Source: Xanthostigma xanthostigma (lineage: Eukaryota; Arthropoda; Insecta; Raphidioptera; Raphidiidae). Taken from it: 64,000 bases of DNA. A program made the translations under genes and the position numbers. Below, one piece after another: positions 47,501 to 58,700 of this stretch. The notes beneath the pieces were generated by a model that did not search any database, was not told the origin of the DNA, and worked only from the letters and a program-made list of their open reading frames with translations. The stretch lies in NCBI GenBank assembly GCA_963575645.1, contig OY754468.1, positions 23,026,465-23,090,464 of the forward strand. Direction: 5' to 3'. Within the stretch, counting starts at the first letter, position 1. The number at the start of each line of letters is the position of its first letter.

Positions 47501-50500
47501 CGATGCACACAAGATGGCCCTGACTTCCGCTGAATTGCGATGCTGTTTTCATATATACAAATCGCTACCGCGTTCCTATTGGTCCAGAAACTATGCAGTA
47601 ATAATTCATTACCGTACAGTTTCGGCTCGCTACCGCGTTCCTATTGGTCCAGAAACTATGCAGTAATACATTATCGTACAGTTTCGGCTCATTATTAGCA
47701 TTCTACGCGGTAACATGCAGTAATTTATTATTTCTCCCGAATTTAGCCGGGCCCCGAAATTATATATTACGCGTGTTGAATAAATAAAATTATCGATAAT
47801 TTTATTTATTGAAAAACATAGATCTTGGTCAGTGAAATAGCAACATATGATTACATACCTATCCGAGTCTACCGAGTAATCGAGTTACTAATCCTATAAT
47901 ATCGAAAATCAGTTTTTTGTTTATTATGATAGTAAACCGCTAACGTCGCAAGTTTATTCCATGAACTGTGACGTCACAAAGCTATAAAAACCACCCGAGT
48001 TTGAGGACGTCAGAAACGTATGTCTCAAAATAAAGTGAACAACATTTTATTTGAAGATACGTAGGGCCAGCGTTTTTTAGGGGACCGAAAGTTATGCCTT
48101 TTTCACGATCCCGCCCACTCCAGCCTGCCAACCATTGTATTGTTCTTTTAAACAGGGCTTAAATTTTCCAAATACCCTTGAACTGACCTTTACGGCTGTC
48201 CATGGGGTTTGAGTGTTACGGGCTTTCCTACTATAAGAATTTTTATGTATTCTGCTATAAATACATACCGTACACGAGTCATTTAATTAATGATATTCTA
48301 ATGTCTTTTATATAGCATATGCAAAAAATTGGATCGGCATGATCAGGCTACAGTCTCTACTTTTATGCAATCGATCGCAATGACTTACGCCGGAATTGTC
48401 CAGTATTCCCAAACTGGTGATCTCGCAAAAGCTTGCAAACCTATGTTGGAAGGCTCCGGTGAACCTATTGAAAAGTTGGCCAAATTTATATCCGGTTCTC
48501 AGTGCATAGATCCGTCATATAGCAATGTGGTTTCGTTTTTTAATCAAACTAGTTGGTCTTCCTCGGCTGCAGGTCAATGTGAGTAAAAATACAGGGTAGC
48601 GCAGAGGAAACGCATGTTTTTCACCTAAGCATAACATTTTATATTTTCAAGATACTGTTGTTTTAATTACAGGTAAATAAAGTAATAATAATGCACTTTT
48701 AAATCAATTATGAAAAAAAATGTCAGTCGAGTGTCGCTCTGCTTTGCGGTCGCACATCTCCAACCGCTCTTGAAAATTGTGCATCACATTTAAAATCATT
48801 TCTTGCGATTTCTTGACGAATAGCAATTTTCAGTTCTTTTTGTGGGGTTAACTTAAGTCTTAAAGTGTACGCTAATAAGCCCCGTACGTTACAGGAACTG
48901 AAAATTGCTATTCGTCAAGAAATCGCAAGAGTACCACATGAAATGATTTTAAGTGTGATGCACAATTTTCAAGAGCGGTTGGAGATGTGCGACCGCGGAG
49001 CAGGGCGACACTCGACTGACATTATTTTCCATAATTGATTTAAAAGTGCATTATTATTACTTCATTTACCTGTAATTAAAACAACAGTATCTTGAAAATA
49101 TAAAATGTTATGCTTAGGTGAAAAACATGCGTTTCCTCTGCGCCACCCTGTACAAATTGACGTTCATTTTTTAACTAAATTTTGGTAAATAAAAACCGAT
49201 CTAAATCCATCTTTATTTCAGTACGCCAATGGATTTATCAGACATGTACCGAATATGGTTATTACCAAACATCCACATCAAAAAAACAACCATTTGGTAC
49301 AAAATTTCCTTTAGAATATTCTACAAAAATGTGTACTGATGTTTACGGCAAAGAGTAAGTATTGCATATAATAGTAATTTATGTATCTAGATCGTATTGA
49401 ATGATATTGCATACGAACTGTGGAATTGTGTTAAACCGGGCTATTATCGAGTTATATAACAGTCATACTAGTCATAACAGCATTACAATAGAGATACATA
49501 CTACATTTTTTGCTCGTACCTTCTATAAAATACCTGATTTTCATTAATTCATGAGTATTTATTCAAAGAAAAAAAAGTCATGAACCATAGGCGTACTCAG
49601 GGAGGGCAGCTGCCCCCTCTGGATTTTGGGAGACGTCATAAACCGTTTTGCTAAAGATTCTCGAAAACTTCTTTTAAAATAGATGTCTAATAATTTAGGT
49701 GTAGGGCAAAACAAGCGCGGGGATCCGGCTTAAGACGTTTATGATTTGCCCACACCCTCTTGGATCAAAAGCTGGGTACACTCATGCATGGAAATGATCA
49801 GATTGTCAGAAATGAACACATCCTTGAAAATATCTTCTCGATCTTAGTGATATTTTGATGAAACAGTTTTATCTAGTAAATAAGTAAAGTAAAAAACCGG
49901 AAAAATTGATTATTTTTAATGTTTTTACAGTTTTAAAGGGTAAATTCCAAATCTTCCTCCTTGCTAGAAATGTTCAGGTTTTAGAACTTCTTTTCCCTCT
50001 AGCCTCTCAGAAAAAATGTAGGCTAAATAATCTTCTTCATTTCTCCAAATGATCAAAAGGTGATTAAAATAGGTGAAGGAGAGCCTCTTCTGAAAACGGC
50101 GGGTGATGGGGGAAAACAGTGGTCGCATTTGGTATCAGAAGGTCATTTTACATAAGAATCAACAGGAATGGCTCGAAAAAAATATTTTTGGCCGATCAGT
50201 GTAGTGTTTTGTTACTTTTCAGAGTGAATAGCAACGTCCTTGAACAAGGCGTAAATAGAACAAATTTGATATATGGAGGACGCCATCCAGATGTTACCAA
50301 CGTAGCGTTTATTCATGGGTCAATTGATCCCTGGCATGCTCTTGGAATTCTCGAAGATTTGTCCGATAAGACTCCGTCTTTTTTCGTTAAAGGTAAGCAA
50401 ATCAAATTTGATCTGTTTTTACGATTTGAAATATTTTCTAATCTTAAATTTCTTTAGGCACATCGCATTGCGCTGACTTGTCAGATAACACGGACAACAA

Positions 50501-50561
50501 AGAAATGGCCACCGTTCAACAAAACCTACTAAGTTTGATAACGAAATGGTTGAACGAATAA
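41593..50561 (+). CDS. S28 serine carboxypeptidase, tandem copy 2 (9 exons, 488 aa)
   Basis: Exons: 41593-41598, 41660-41905, 45191-45372, 45650-45876, 46466-46601, 48316-48578, 49222-49354, 50223-50392, 50458-50561. Every exon has the same length and phase as in copies 1 and 3, giving 1467 nt and 488 residues without internal stops. Signal peptide residues 1-18; Ser186 in GGSYAG, Asp433 in IDPWHALG, His458 in GTSHC are all present, so it should be active. It differs from copy 1 by scattered substitutions, for example [16 protein letters not shown] after the nucleophile where copies 1 and 3 have SSSGPVEAEADFK. Introns 2, 5 and 6 are swollen by private insertions (Penelope-like, Harbinger, a 9-bp-TSD element, a LINE 3' end, a Tc1 fold-back), making it the longest copy at 9 kb. 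Promoter and first exon are near-identical to copy 1, so similar expression is likely. Confidence 0.93.
41971..42380 (+). mobile_element. Penelope-like short retroposon, intron 2 of copy 2 (14-bp TSD)
   Basis: Flanked by AATTGATAATTTGA at 41957-41970 and 42381-42394. The left part (CAATAAATAAAATTATCGAC) is the reverse complement of the right part (GTCGATAATTTTATTTATTG), followed by a unique tail ending CGTTAATCAAAGATTTG. Two opposed hammerhead-like motifs: 42038-42069 (minus) and 42248-42279 (plus). Confidence 0.7.
42477..43531 (-). mobile_element. Harbinger element, intron 2 of copy 2
   Basis: 1055 bp flanked by TTA, with perfect inverted ends TAGTACTAACAGACGCTCGA. The minus-strand frame 43408-42968 (146 codons) contains [20 protein letters not shown] followed by [15 protein letters not shown], resembling the N-terminal block of PIF/Harbinger transposases; the DDE domain is missing. 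Private to copy 2. Confidence 0.65.
43640..44355. mobile_element. Element with 9-bp TSD and subterminal repeat arrays
   Basis: AGTAACCCT occurs at 43631-43639 and 44356-44364. Short terminal complement GGTGC/GCACC. Each end carries about ten degenerate 14-16-bp units of the type AAAACAACTCGG, pointing in opposite directions. The 9-bp duplication suggests a Mutator-like (MULE) transposase; no coding capacity remains. Confidence 0.6.
44388..44458 (+). pseudogene. tRNA-Gly-like sequence
   Basis: GCATTAGTAGTTTAGTGGTA, CTAGCCTACCACGCG and GGGTTCAATTACC follow the layout of tRNA-Gly, with an A-box and B-box; the anticodon loop reads CTACCAC. Acceptor pairing is poor and no intact TTTT terminator follows closely, so this is a decayed tRNA or the head of a SINE. 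Confidence 0.5.
44536..44950. mobile_element. Fold-back MITE, intron 2 of copy 2, split by a short retroposon
   Basis: Left end ACTAAAACCCGACTACTG reappears in complement at about 44910-44930. The related half-element is at 16896-17080. The 110-bp Penelope-like insertion at 44770-44879 interrupts it. Confidence 0.55.
44770..44879 (+). mobile_element. Penelope-like short retroposon (110 bp, 11-bp TSD)
   Basis: AATATTTTCTT at 44759-44769 and 44880-44890 flanks it. Starts CAATAAATAAAATTATCGAC and ends CGTTAATCAAAGATTAG; it keeps only the ends and lacks the motif-bearing middle. Confidence 0.7.
46022..46226 (+). mobile_element. Harbinger-type MITE, family 2, in intron 4 of copy 2 (internally deleted)
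   Basis: 205 bp; same ends (right end CGTGTGCAGCGGCCT before TTA), about half the length of the intron 4 copies in genes 1 and 3. Confidence 0.7.
46664..47250 (+). mobile_element. LINE 3' fragment in intron 5 of copy 2
   Basis: A 5'-truncated LINE: from about 46680 the reading [45 protein letters not shown] is the thumb region of a Jockey/CR1-type reverse transcriptase, running to 47025. It ends in (ATT)n at about 47222-47238. Copies 1 and 3 read through this point, so the insertion is private to copy 2. Confidence 0.7.
47269..47813 (-). mobile_element. Penelope-like short retroposon, intron 5 of copy 2 (13-bp TSD)
   Basis: AAACATAGATCTT at 47256-47268 and 47814-47826 flanks 545 bp. Ends are those of the 41971 element in reverse orientation. 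The interior differs: a hairpin GAAGGAGAAGATTCCA..TGGAATATTCTCCTTC near 47330-47395 and a direct repeat at 47562-47675. Confidence 0.65.
48592..49150. mobile_element. Tc1/mariner fold-back, intron 6 of copy 2
   Basis: 559 bp, ends CAGGGT(A/G)GCGCAGAGGAAA flanked by TA. It is made of two head-to-head copies of one end; the right arm still reads [30 protein letters not shown] and DIIFHN-stop (48896-49039), the C-terminus of a Tc1-class transposase. Private to copy 2. Confidence 0.7.
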
Positions 50562-51283
50562 AGTTTGAAGAAATTTTAAATAAAACACTTCGAAACATCG
50601 AAAGTCAAAACTTTAATATGATTGTATTTATTTAAAAGTTTATAATTTGTGCAACATTTTTAATTAAAAAAAATATAAAAATATAAAAAGATCACCTTAC
50701 GTTTAGACAACTGAGTACGTAGGTTTATACCTTCCTAGTTAGCGCTAAGTGTGAAACTAATTTAGACCCACAGATAATTTTTCAGATATGCGAGAAAATA
50801 TTTAAAAAAAGGCGCAATTGTGTGAACCCTACGTTTCGCTCCGTCGTTCTATCAGCGCTAATAATGTATATTTCACAATATGCTATGTACATAGTCCGAG
50901 CGGCCGCGCGACGTAAAGATTGATTCCGATATTATATAGAGCATGAAAATTTTAGAAAAGTTAGAACACATTTTAACATTCTTTAATCTTCAGCAGTCCT
51001 CCTGAGCTATACTTCCAATCAGCGCGATAATATTTTCATTCATTTTTGAAACGAGCTTTAGAAATTATCACGCAAGATTTCACAAAGTTTATACGAACTA
51101 TAATACTAAATTAAGTGAATCCAGATGTTTTTGATTCGAGTTTTTCTCCAGGTTTCGTGAAGCATCTGTTGTACATCAGTTTTAATGTTTCCTGAAAGCA
51201 TTCAATTTTTTTAATATTTAACATAGCATTTCTACTGCACCGGGTTAAGAGGGACACTGCCTGTAGGCTGTAGTACATCAAGT
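50562..51283 (+). repeat. 3' flank of tandem unit 2
   Basis: Collinear with the 3' flanks of copies 1 and 3 up to about 51280, then diverges. No gene; the short minus-strand frame 51371-51111 is not conserved in frame between units. Confidence 0.6.
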
Positions 51284-51530
51284 ATTTATTTTTATCCACG
51301 ACGGAACGGAGAAGGTATATGCGTTTAGGGTGAGAAATTGTTTGTTTGTGCGTGCACTCAAATGTTGCCATTTATCTCGAAAACGGTTCGATCGATTCAG
51401 ATGCGGGTTTCTGTAAGGCTTTATAATTCATCTGCGATGATTCTTAATAATAATAATAAATAATAAAGTTTATTTATTCCGTTGACGTTAATCAAAGATT
51501 TGAAGCTTTACCAATGTTTCGCTAGTGACC

Positions 51531-51795
51531 AACGTTTCGAAAAATTTATTTTCATCTTCAGGGCCTCAAGCTGGTCAAGTGGTGGTAAATTGTTCTAACA
51601 GTGTACATGATCATAATATTATGAGTTAGTATAATTTTAAACATCTTATTATAAAAAATTAATTAAAAAATGTATTCAATTTTTGTAAAAGTGTCACGCG
51701 GTGAAAAAATTAAAATATTTATCTAAGAATTTAATATAACCAAATTTGAGAACTTTCTGTGTACTTTTATGTGATACCGATCAAATGTGTGGAAC
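51531..51795 (-). repeat. Repeat with hammerhead-like motif, related to 23388-23640
   Basis: The motif 51531-51561 (minus) reads CTGAAGA, GAAAA..TTTTC, GAAACGTT with flanking GGCC/GGTC that can still pair through G-U. It continues into the block shared with 23388. Confidence 0.5.
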
Positions 51796-53520
51796 AAGTC
51801 AAACATAGAAATTATAATGAGGTAGAAAAAAATTCCTGAATGGAATAGAAAGTGTGCTTAATTAAGAGACGCTTGATGGTCCGTTTGAAACAAGATAGGC
51901 TATCAATAGATTTAACATTAGCCGGTAATTGATTATATAGTTTTATAGGCATAGAATTTGAACTTTTAGCAAACAGATTTAAATGGTGCTTCAAAATTGT
52001 TAGTCGATCATTATTTCGTAGAAAATGACATGTAGTGTCGCTAACTTTCGAAAATGTGTTAATATTTCTTTAACATACGAGCAATTATAAATATATAAGG
52101 AAATTACTGTTAAAATTTTGTGTTTTTTTAACAGAGGGCGGCAAGTCTCTCTATAATTTGAAAACGACATCAGTCTAATTATTCTTTTTTGCATAATAAG
52201 TATATCGCCAATACGCGTGGAGTTACCCCAACATACAATTCCATAACTGAGCGTGTATTGGATACAACCGAAGTAATATGTTTTTAATGTATCAATATTT
52301 ACGGATTTACGTAGATGGCGAATGAGATAGCAGTATGACGCCATCTTATCAGAAATAACATTAATCTGTTTATGCCAATTCAGTTTAGAATCTAGATATA
52401 TACCTACCTAAGAACTTTTCATCTGATGACTGTTTAATAGACTTGCCATTAAACTTCAATAAAACATTTTGATCTTACTCTCTAGTGCTAAATTGAAGAA
52501 AGGCCGACTACAAGTTGTTTAAAACAAGGCCATTGATATGGCAAAATTTTTGCATGTTGACCGCACAAACATTAAGTTTAAGTGAAAGTTTAGGTATATT
52601 GTGTGCGAAGGTGGTCACCGAAGTATCATCAGCAAACAGCGTTGTAAAATTATTAGCACCAAGATTGGAAACAACATCATTTATAAATAAGATGAAAAGT
52701 AGAGGACCCAGATTACTACCTTGGGGAACTCTAGTTGTAGTGGCTAGATGTTCAGAATAAAATACACCGTTGTCGTTTTTAAGCGTCACCTTTTGTGAAC
52801 GATCTAACTACTAAGAATTCAACCAGTTACGACAAACTCCACGGATACCATATGACTCTAACTAATTGATTAAAATTACATGAATAATAGTATCAAAAGC
52901 TCAACTAAAATGAAAGAAAATACATGCACAGAGTTTTTTACTGTCTAGGCATTCTATTACATATATAATTAACCACTGATATAAGGGCATCTAGAGTAGA
53001 TAAACCCTTAGTAAAATCGAATTGCCTATTGGATAAAATATTGTGAGCATTAACAAAATGTAACAATCTAGAATAAAAAGCTTTTTCATAAATTTTTGAA
53101 AAAGCTGACAGAAGCGAAACTGGTCTGTAATTATTAATGACTGAACGATCAGCTTTCTTTTGAATGGGTACTACAACAGACAGTTTGAGAAGAGAGGGAA
53201 ATAAACCCTCTTCGAACGATTGATTTATTAAACTAGATAAAGGAAATGCAATAAACTCTGCTACATGTAATAGTAAAGAACATGGAATACCATCAGAACC
53301 TGCAGAGCTCTTACTTGCTATGTTGCGAATGTATCCAATAATTTCTAAAGAATCGACAGGTGTTAGAAATAACGAAAACATGTTTTTAGTAGGACAATTA
53401 ATTTGATTATTTGATTGACCATTTGTCAATAAGTCAGAAACAGACGACACAAAATAGTTGTTAAATTTCTCCGCTGCGTTATTGATAGCAAAATATTTTC
53501 CATTACCATCGGAAAAAGAC
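51796..53520 (-). pseudogene. Decayed LINE reverse transcriptase
   Basis: Four frames in order on the minus strand. 53450-52938 carries NNYRPVSLLSAFSKIYEKAF; 52789-52508 carries VPQGSNLGPLLFILFIND and the catalytic FADDTS; 52344-52000 is the thumb (YGIVCWGNSTRIGDILIMQK); 51994-51812 is the C-terminal LPANVKSIDSLSCFKRTIK. Frameshifts and stops separate them and the endonuclease is absent. It is a different family from the 25159 element. Confidence 0.75.
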
Positions 53521-54114
53521 GATGGATGAGATAGACGTTACGATGGTAACTGGCCAGGGAGCGCTGCCCAGCAAAGAAAAAAACGATTGTTGCCATTTAT
53601 CTCCGACCGATTCATATGCAGTTTACTGTAGAACGTTTGTAATTCATCGGCGATGGTTCTTAAATAGATGTTACGGTGGGTAGCTACAATAATATTTTAT
53701 AAGAAATCTCTAAAAAGTTTATAATAACAAACAAAAATAAAAAATTTGAAAAAAACCCGACGGATGTAAACGTCGTAATAGAAAAAGGATTAAATAAAAT
53801 TTTAAACCACCCCCATTCGTTCTTTTACACCCGGGTGAAACCGGACGGGACCGCTAGTGCACTAATAAAACTGCACATCACCCTTTTATTTACTCTATTT
53901 TTTCTCGCAGCTAAACTATATCACTGCATTTTGATCGATTTTTGTTGCGTGAATGTCAAATTTCTCATATTTTATGACAGACTTTTTTACATTTTCAAAA
54001 ATCAACTTCTATTTATATATATAATGTTTTAACGGTTTTTTCGATTATACTCTAGTTTATGTATATTTCTTGTTTGAAAACTGATTCTAACTGATAACAC
54101 ATATAATATTCATT
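53521..54114. other. No gene; Helitron-like fragment ending near 53860
   Basis: 53580-53650 resembles 51365-51440 (TTGCCATTTATCTC, CCGATTCA.ATGC, GCGATG.TTCTTAA), and the stretch ends GGACCGCTAG before T near 53860. A Helitron-like repeat may have been split by the LINE; not proven. Confidence 0.35.
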
Positions 54115-55701
54115 ATTTAGACAATTGTTATCTATACAGTGATCAAATTAAAATGGCAAAGACAACTTATCAATGTGTGCTCTGAAACAATCTTCATTAT
54201 TTTATTATCGATGAAACAATAACAGAAACATACAAAACATGATAAAATTTTGGAAATTCATCAATCAATAATCTTGAAGTTAATGTGTTTATTGTTTTAT
54301 CTGTTGTACTGTCCCATGCAGAATAAAAATGTTTGAATTACAGCATTATAAATAAGCAGCTTGTTTTTAACATTTAAGTTTGATTTTTTATTAAAAATGG
54401 GAAACAGTCGAACCAAAATTCCAGTTGCTTTATCCACCTGCTGTTAGGTGTGGTATGTGAATAGAAATGTTTTATCTATAAAGATTCCTAGGTATTTAAC
54501 TTGGTCTTTCCATTCGATTTCTTTGTTATTTATTTTTATATTGGTCCTTATTTCTGGTCTTCGTTTAATTGAGTGGAGTTGGATTGATAGTAATATTGAA
54601 ATTTATAAACAAACATTATTTTATGGATTGTATTAAGGGGCAATTTTTTTTATTTTGTCCAAAAACAAACTGAAGTTTACGTAATAAAGCCACAATGCCT
54701 GTATTAGCAAATACACTTTAATGTCGTCAGGGTTCTGGCATTGGAAAACGAGCTTTTATTAGTGTATTTGCCATAAGGCACTTACAGTTGGCGTCGGTGG
54801 GATGGCGGGACCTAGGGGTCGAACCAAAATTTCTCGACGTTTCATAGCCTCCTAAACACTTTAGCACCATTTTTTACTTTCGAAGGAGTTAATTGATTTG
54901 AACGAAATTTGGTCCACATGTTGGAATCTATCACCGAACGAGGTTTATTTAAAATGGGCCCAATCAGGCCACTATAAGGGTAGGTTTTAGGGGTTGAAAA
55001 ATATTTTTGGGCCCAAAAATACCGAAAAAATGCTTCGAAACGTTTCAAAATTGAAATTTAATCCATTAGTAAAGATAAAAACCGGACTTTAAAATTTTAT
55101 AAAAACGTTAGTTTGTAGATATGGATTTACTTAGTGAAGGGTGAATTTAATTTGCTAAATTGATAGTAATATTGAAATTAAGAAAAAAATTTTATTTTAA
55201 GGGATGTCTTAAGGGGCTAAAATTTGTGTTTTGTCCAAAAACAAAAGGATTAAGTTCACATAATAAAGCCACACAGCCTATATTAGCAAGTACACTATAT
55301 TGTCGGCAGGGTTTTGCACTGCGACCCGAGTTTTTTTTTTTTTTAAATAAGTTCAAGAAAACTCCAGTTTTCTCAATTATTTTACAACGTGTTTCAAAAT
55401 AGTTTTACACATAAAAAGTCACAAAACATGTCACAATATACCTACAATAAACTTTTTTTTACATAACCAAATGAAAAACAATTTGTAGTGAACACGCGCC
55501 TGATGACTTTGGGAAAACATTTTTTTTTTCAATTAATTATATATATCTTCGATATCCAATTAAGTACGCAAAAAATTAATTCAAAGCTAATTATTTTTTT
55601 ACCACAGTGTATACTGTATTGTCCAGTTTACCTATTATTATTCAATTAATCTATTTTTGAATTAGGCTGATAAATTAATAAATGATAACATACGAAATGA
55701 C
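54115..55701 (+). repeat. 5' flank of tandem unit 3
   Basis: Matches 40802-41525 of unit 2, with an extra internal duplication: the TAATAAAGCCACA block occurs at 54683 and again at 55261. 54840-55050 is repeat-like sequence with no counterpart in unit 2. Confidence 0.55.
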
Positions 55702-55708
55702 TATAAAA
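55702..55708 (+). promoter_or_regulatory. TATA box of peptidase copy 3
   Basis: TATAAAA 61 bases before the ATG of copy 3, in the same conserved promoter block as the other two copies. Confidence 0.6.
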
Positions 55709-55768
55709 AGTTCATGGTTTTAAAATTAAAAATAAATCGTAAGTGGTCACTGTTTTTAAAACGCCAAA

Positions 55769-58700
55769 ATGAAGGTAAGTCAGGATAACAATTAAAAGTT
55801 ATTTATCGTTAATAAATTTTGTAAAATTATATTTTCAGCTTCAAATTTTGATATTCGTCGTTTTATTTTTCTACAATGTAAAAACTTCTCCGATAGAATT
55901 ATACGACAGTTGGGTCGAAAATGGTGAAGACCCGTCTTCGATCCCATGGTCAGTTATAAGAAAAATGCATTTGCATAGACCTCCTCCTCTGGAAGTCAAA
56001 GATATCCCAAAAACTCTCGCAACAAAGTACATTGATCAAAAATTAGATAATTTTGATCCTTTAAATACTGCCACATGGAAAATGGTAATTAAAAAAAAAT
56101 TCTCGTTTCTAAAGATATTCCCAATAAAAATTTAGTTTTCTATTTATAAGTAGGTACATTTGGTATTCATTATTTCCACAATATTTGATTTATTCATGTT
56201 ATTTAGAAAGAATTTCTATATTTAATTAAGGTAGTATGAGCACCAAAGCAATTTTAAATAAAAGGCTTGATTTTTTTATATTAGGGGGGTTGCCCGATTA
56301 TTTAAATAAATAAATGACTTCAAAAGTAGGCATATTTAACATTGGCTTTATGGTAAAACGGTAGATGGATGATATGTTTTCATTGATTTCTCCAAAACTA
56401 GTCGGTGGAAATAAAAAAAAAAACTATTTAAATTAAAGTTAAAACCTTAATAAATTATTGAAAACAAAAAAAAAACCGTTGTGCCCGACTAATTAAAAAG
56501 ATGTTTAATTAAAAAGAATAAATATCTTTTTAATTAGTCGGGCTTTTTTTGTTTTCAATAATTTATTAAGGTTTTAAGTTTAAATCAAATAGTTTTTTTT
56601 ATTTTTTTATTTCCACCGACTAGTTTTGGAGAAATCAATGAAAACATATCATCCATCAACCGTTAAATATAAAAGAAAACAAGCCTTTTATTAAAAATTG
56701 CCTTGGTGCCCGTACTACCTTAACTCGTTATGTTTCAATTATACCTACATAGTTTATTTTTGAAATAATTAATCAATAAAAAATGCGTGCACCTTGGGAA
56801 CATTTTAGCCTCTAGTCACTATGCTTAATGCCTAAGCTGGAGGCACATTTCTCTGTTCTGTTGTAAGCGAAAATCTCGGAGTAAAGAGTCGCATTGCATT
56901 GCGACTAAACACAACAGAGAAATGTGTTTCCAGCTTTAATCGGCTTTGGATAAATACATTTCTATAAATTTGAAATTAATTTCTCATCTTTTTAGAGATA
57001 CATGAGCAATGACGAATACTACAAACCTGGCGGTCCAATTTTCATAATGATTGGAGGTGAAGGGCCAATCAGTCCAGCTCATTTGATAGCTGGTCAAATG
57101 GTCAAAGCTGCAAAACAGAACAACGGTTATATGTTTTTTACGGAGCATCGATATTACGGAGAAAGTAGGCCGACAGAGTACGTTTAAAAACATAAAATTA
57201 TATTTAAGGTAGTACGAGCACCAAGGCAACTTTAAATAAAAGGCTTAATTTTTTTTTAATATTTCGGTAGATGGATGATATGTTTTCATTGATTTCTCCA
57301 AAACTAGTCAATGAAAATTTAAAAAAACTATTTAAATTAAAGTTAAAACCTTAATAAATTATTGAAAACAGAAAAACCCGTTGTGCTCGACTAATTAAAA
57401 AGATATTCAATCTTTTTAATTAAATATCTTTTTAATTAGTCGGGCACAACGGGTTTTTTTTTTGTTTTCAATGATTTATTAAGGTTTTAACTTTAATTTG
57501 AATAGTTTTTTTTTAATTTCCACCGACTAGTTTTGGAGAAATCAATGAAAACATATCATCCATCTACCGTTTTACAATAAAGCCAATGTTAAATATGCCT
57601 GCTTTTGAAGTCATTTATTTATTTAAATAATCGGGAAACCCCCCCTAAAATTTTCAGAATTGGTTTAGACTTAGTCCAACTTCATATAAAAAAATCAAGC
57701 CTTTTATTTAAAATTGCCTTGGTGCTCGTACTACCTTAAGAAGTTAATTTTTTACTCGATTGCGCAACAGCAAAGACATCTGGGATTCTTTATACCCTCG
57801 AAGCATCCCAACACGCGGCTGAATGGATTTTAATCAGCGTGTCTAGTTAGTTTGTTTAATATAGAATTAAAAATAAAAACATTAAAAAATGTGTACAATG
57901 ATATATTTTTTAAAAGACGCAGTGATACAATCAGAACTGCCACACACATTTTTTTTGTGCTTTCTAGCAATCTGTCTGTAGAAAACATGAAATATTTGAC
58001 AACAGACCAAGCGCTTGCCGATTTAGCGTATTTCATTCAACAGAAAAAGCTCGAACTTAATGCAACCAAAGTCATTGTTTATGGTGGATCGTATGCCGGT
58101 AATTTGGCTGCGTGGGTAAGAATTAAATATCCCCATTTGGTTCAGGGAGCAATATCTTCAAGTGGACCCGTTGAGGCCGAAGCTGATTTTAAAGGTAAAT
58201 CAAATAAAAAAGATTTAAAATCAACCCTTTGTAGAAAGTTTTTGTTCACTAAAGATTGTTTTTTCTGACTTGTAGTTTCGTTACGGCACAAGAATGTAAC
58301 CTTTAAATATACAAATACGCAATTAGAATTTGCTATTCAGGCCGCTACACACGAGACTTGTTTTGCCGTTAGATTCCTTGCTAGATTTAACTGTTAGTTT
58401 TCAAGCTCTGGCTTTTGTGATACATGTATTGAAGTTTACTTTGTAGTTGACTTTGGTGCGTGCGCAGTGATAATTTGTATGTTAACAAAACTGAACGTTT
58501 ACTGTTTCTGAACAGAACACACACTACGGTGCGAACTGCTATGGAACATTGTTTGTTTGCGTTTGTCCGTGTCGTTCACGTATAACAAGATGCTGTTTCC
58601 TGTTGCTCAAAGCAAGAATAATAGTTCCGTTTCTAATTTTGAAATATATCTTGTGAGCTCGCAGGCGAGCCCGCAGTGATGTTGTTTCCATCTTCGTAAT

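Noticed and set aside
51284-53861. A complete Helitron split by a LINE
   Set aside because: Only short similar blocks and a CTAG end were seen; the 5' end is not convincing, so it was not called as one element.
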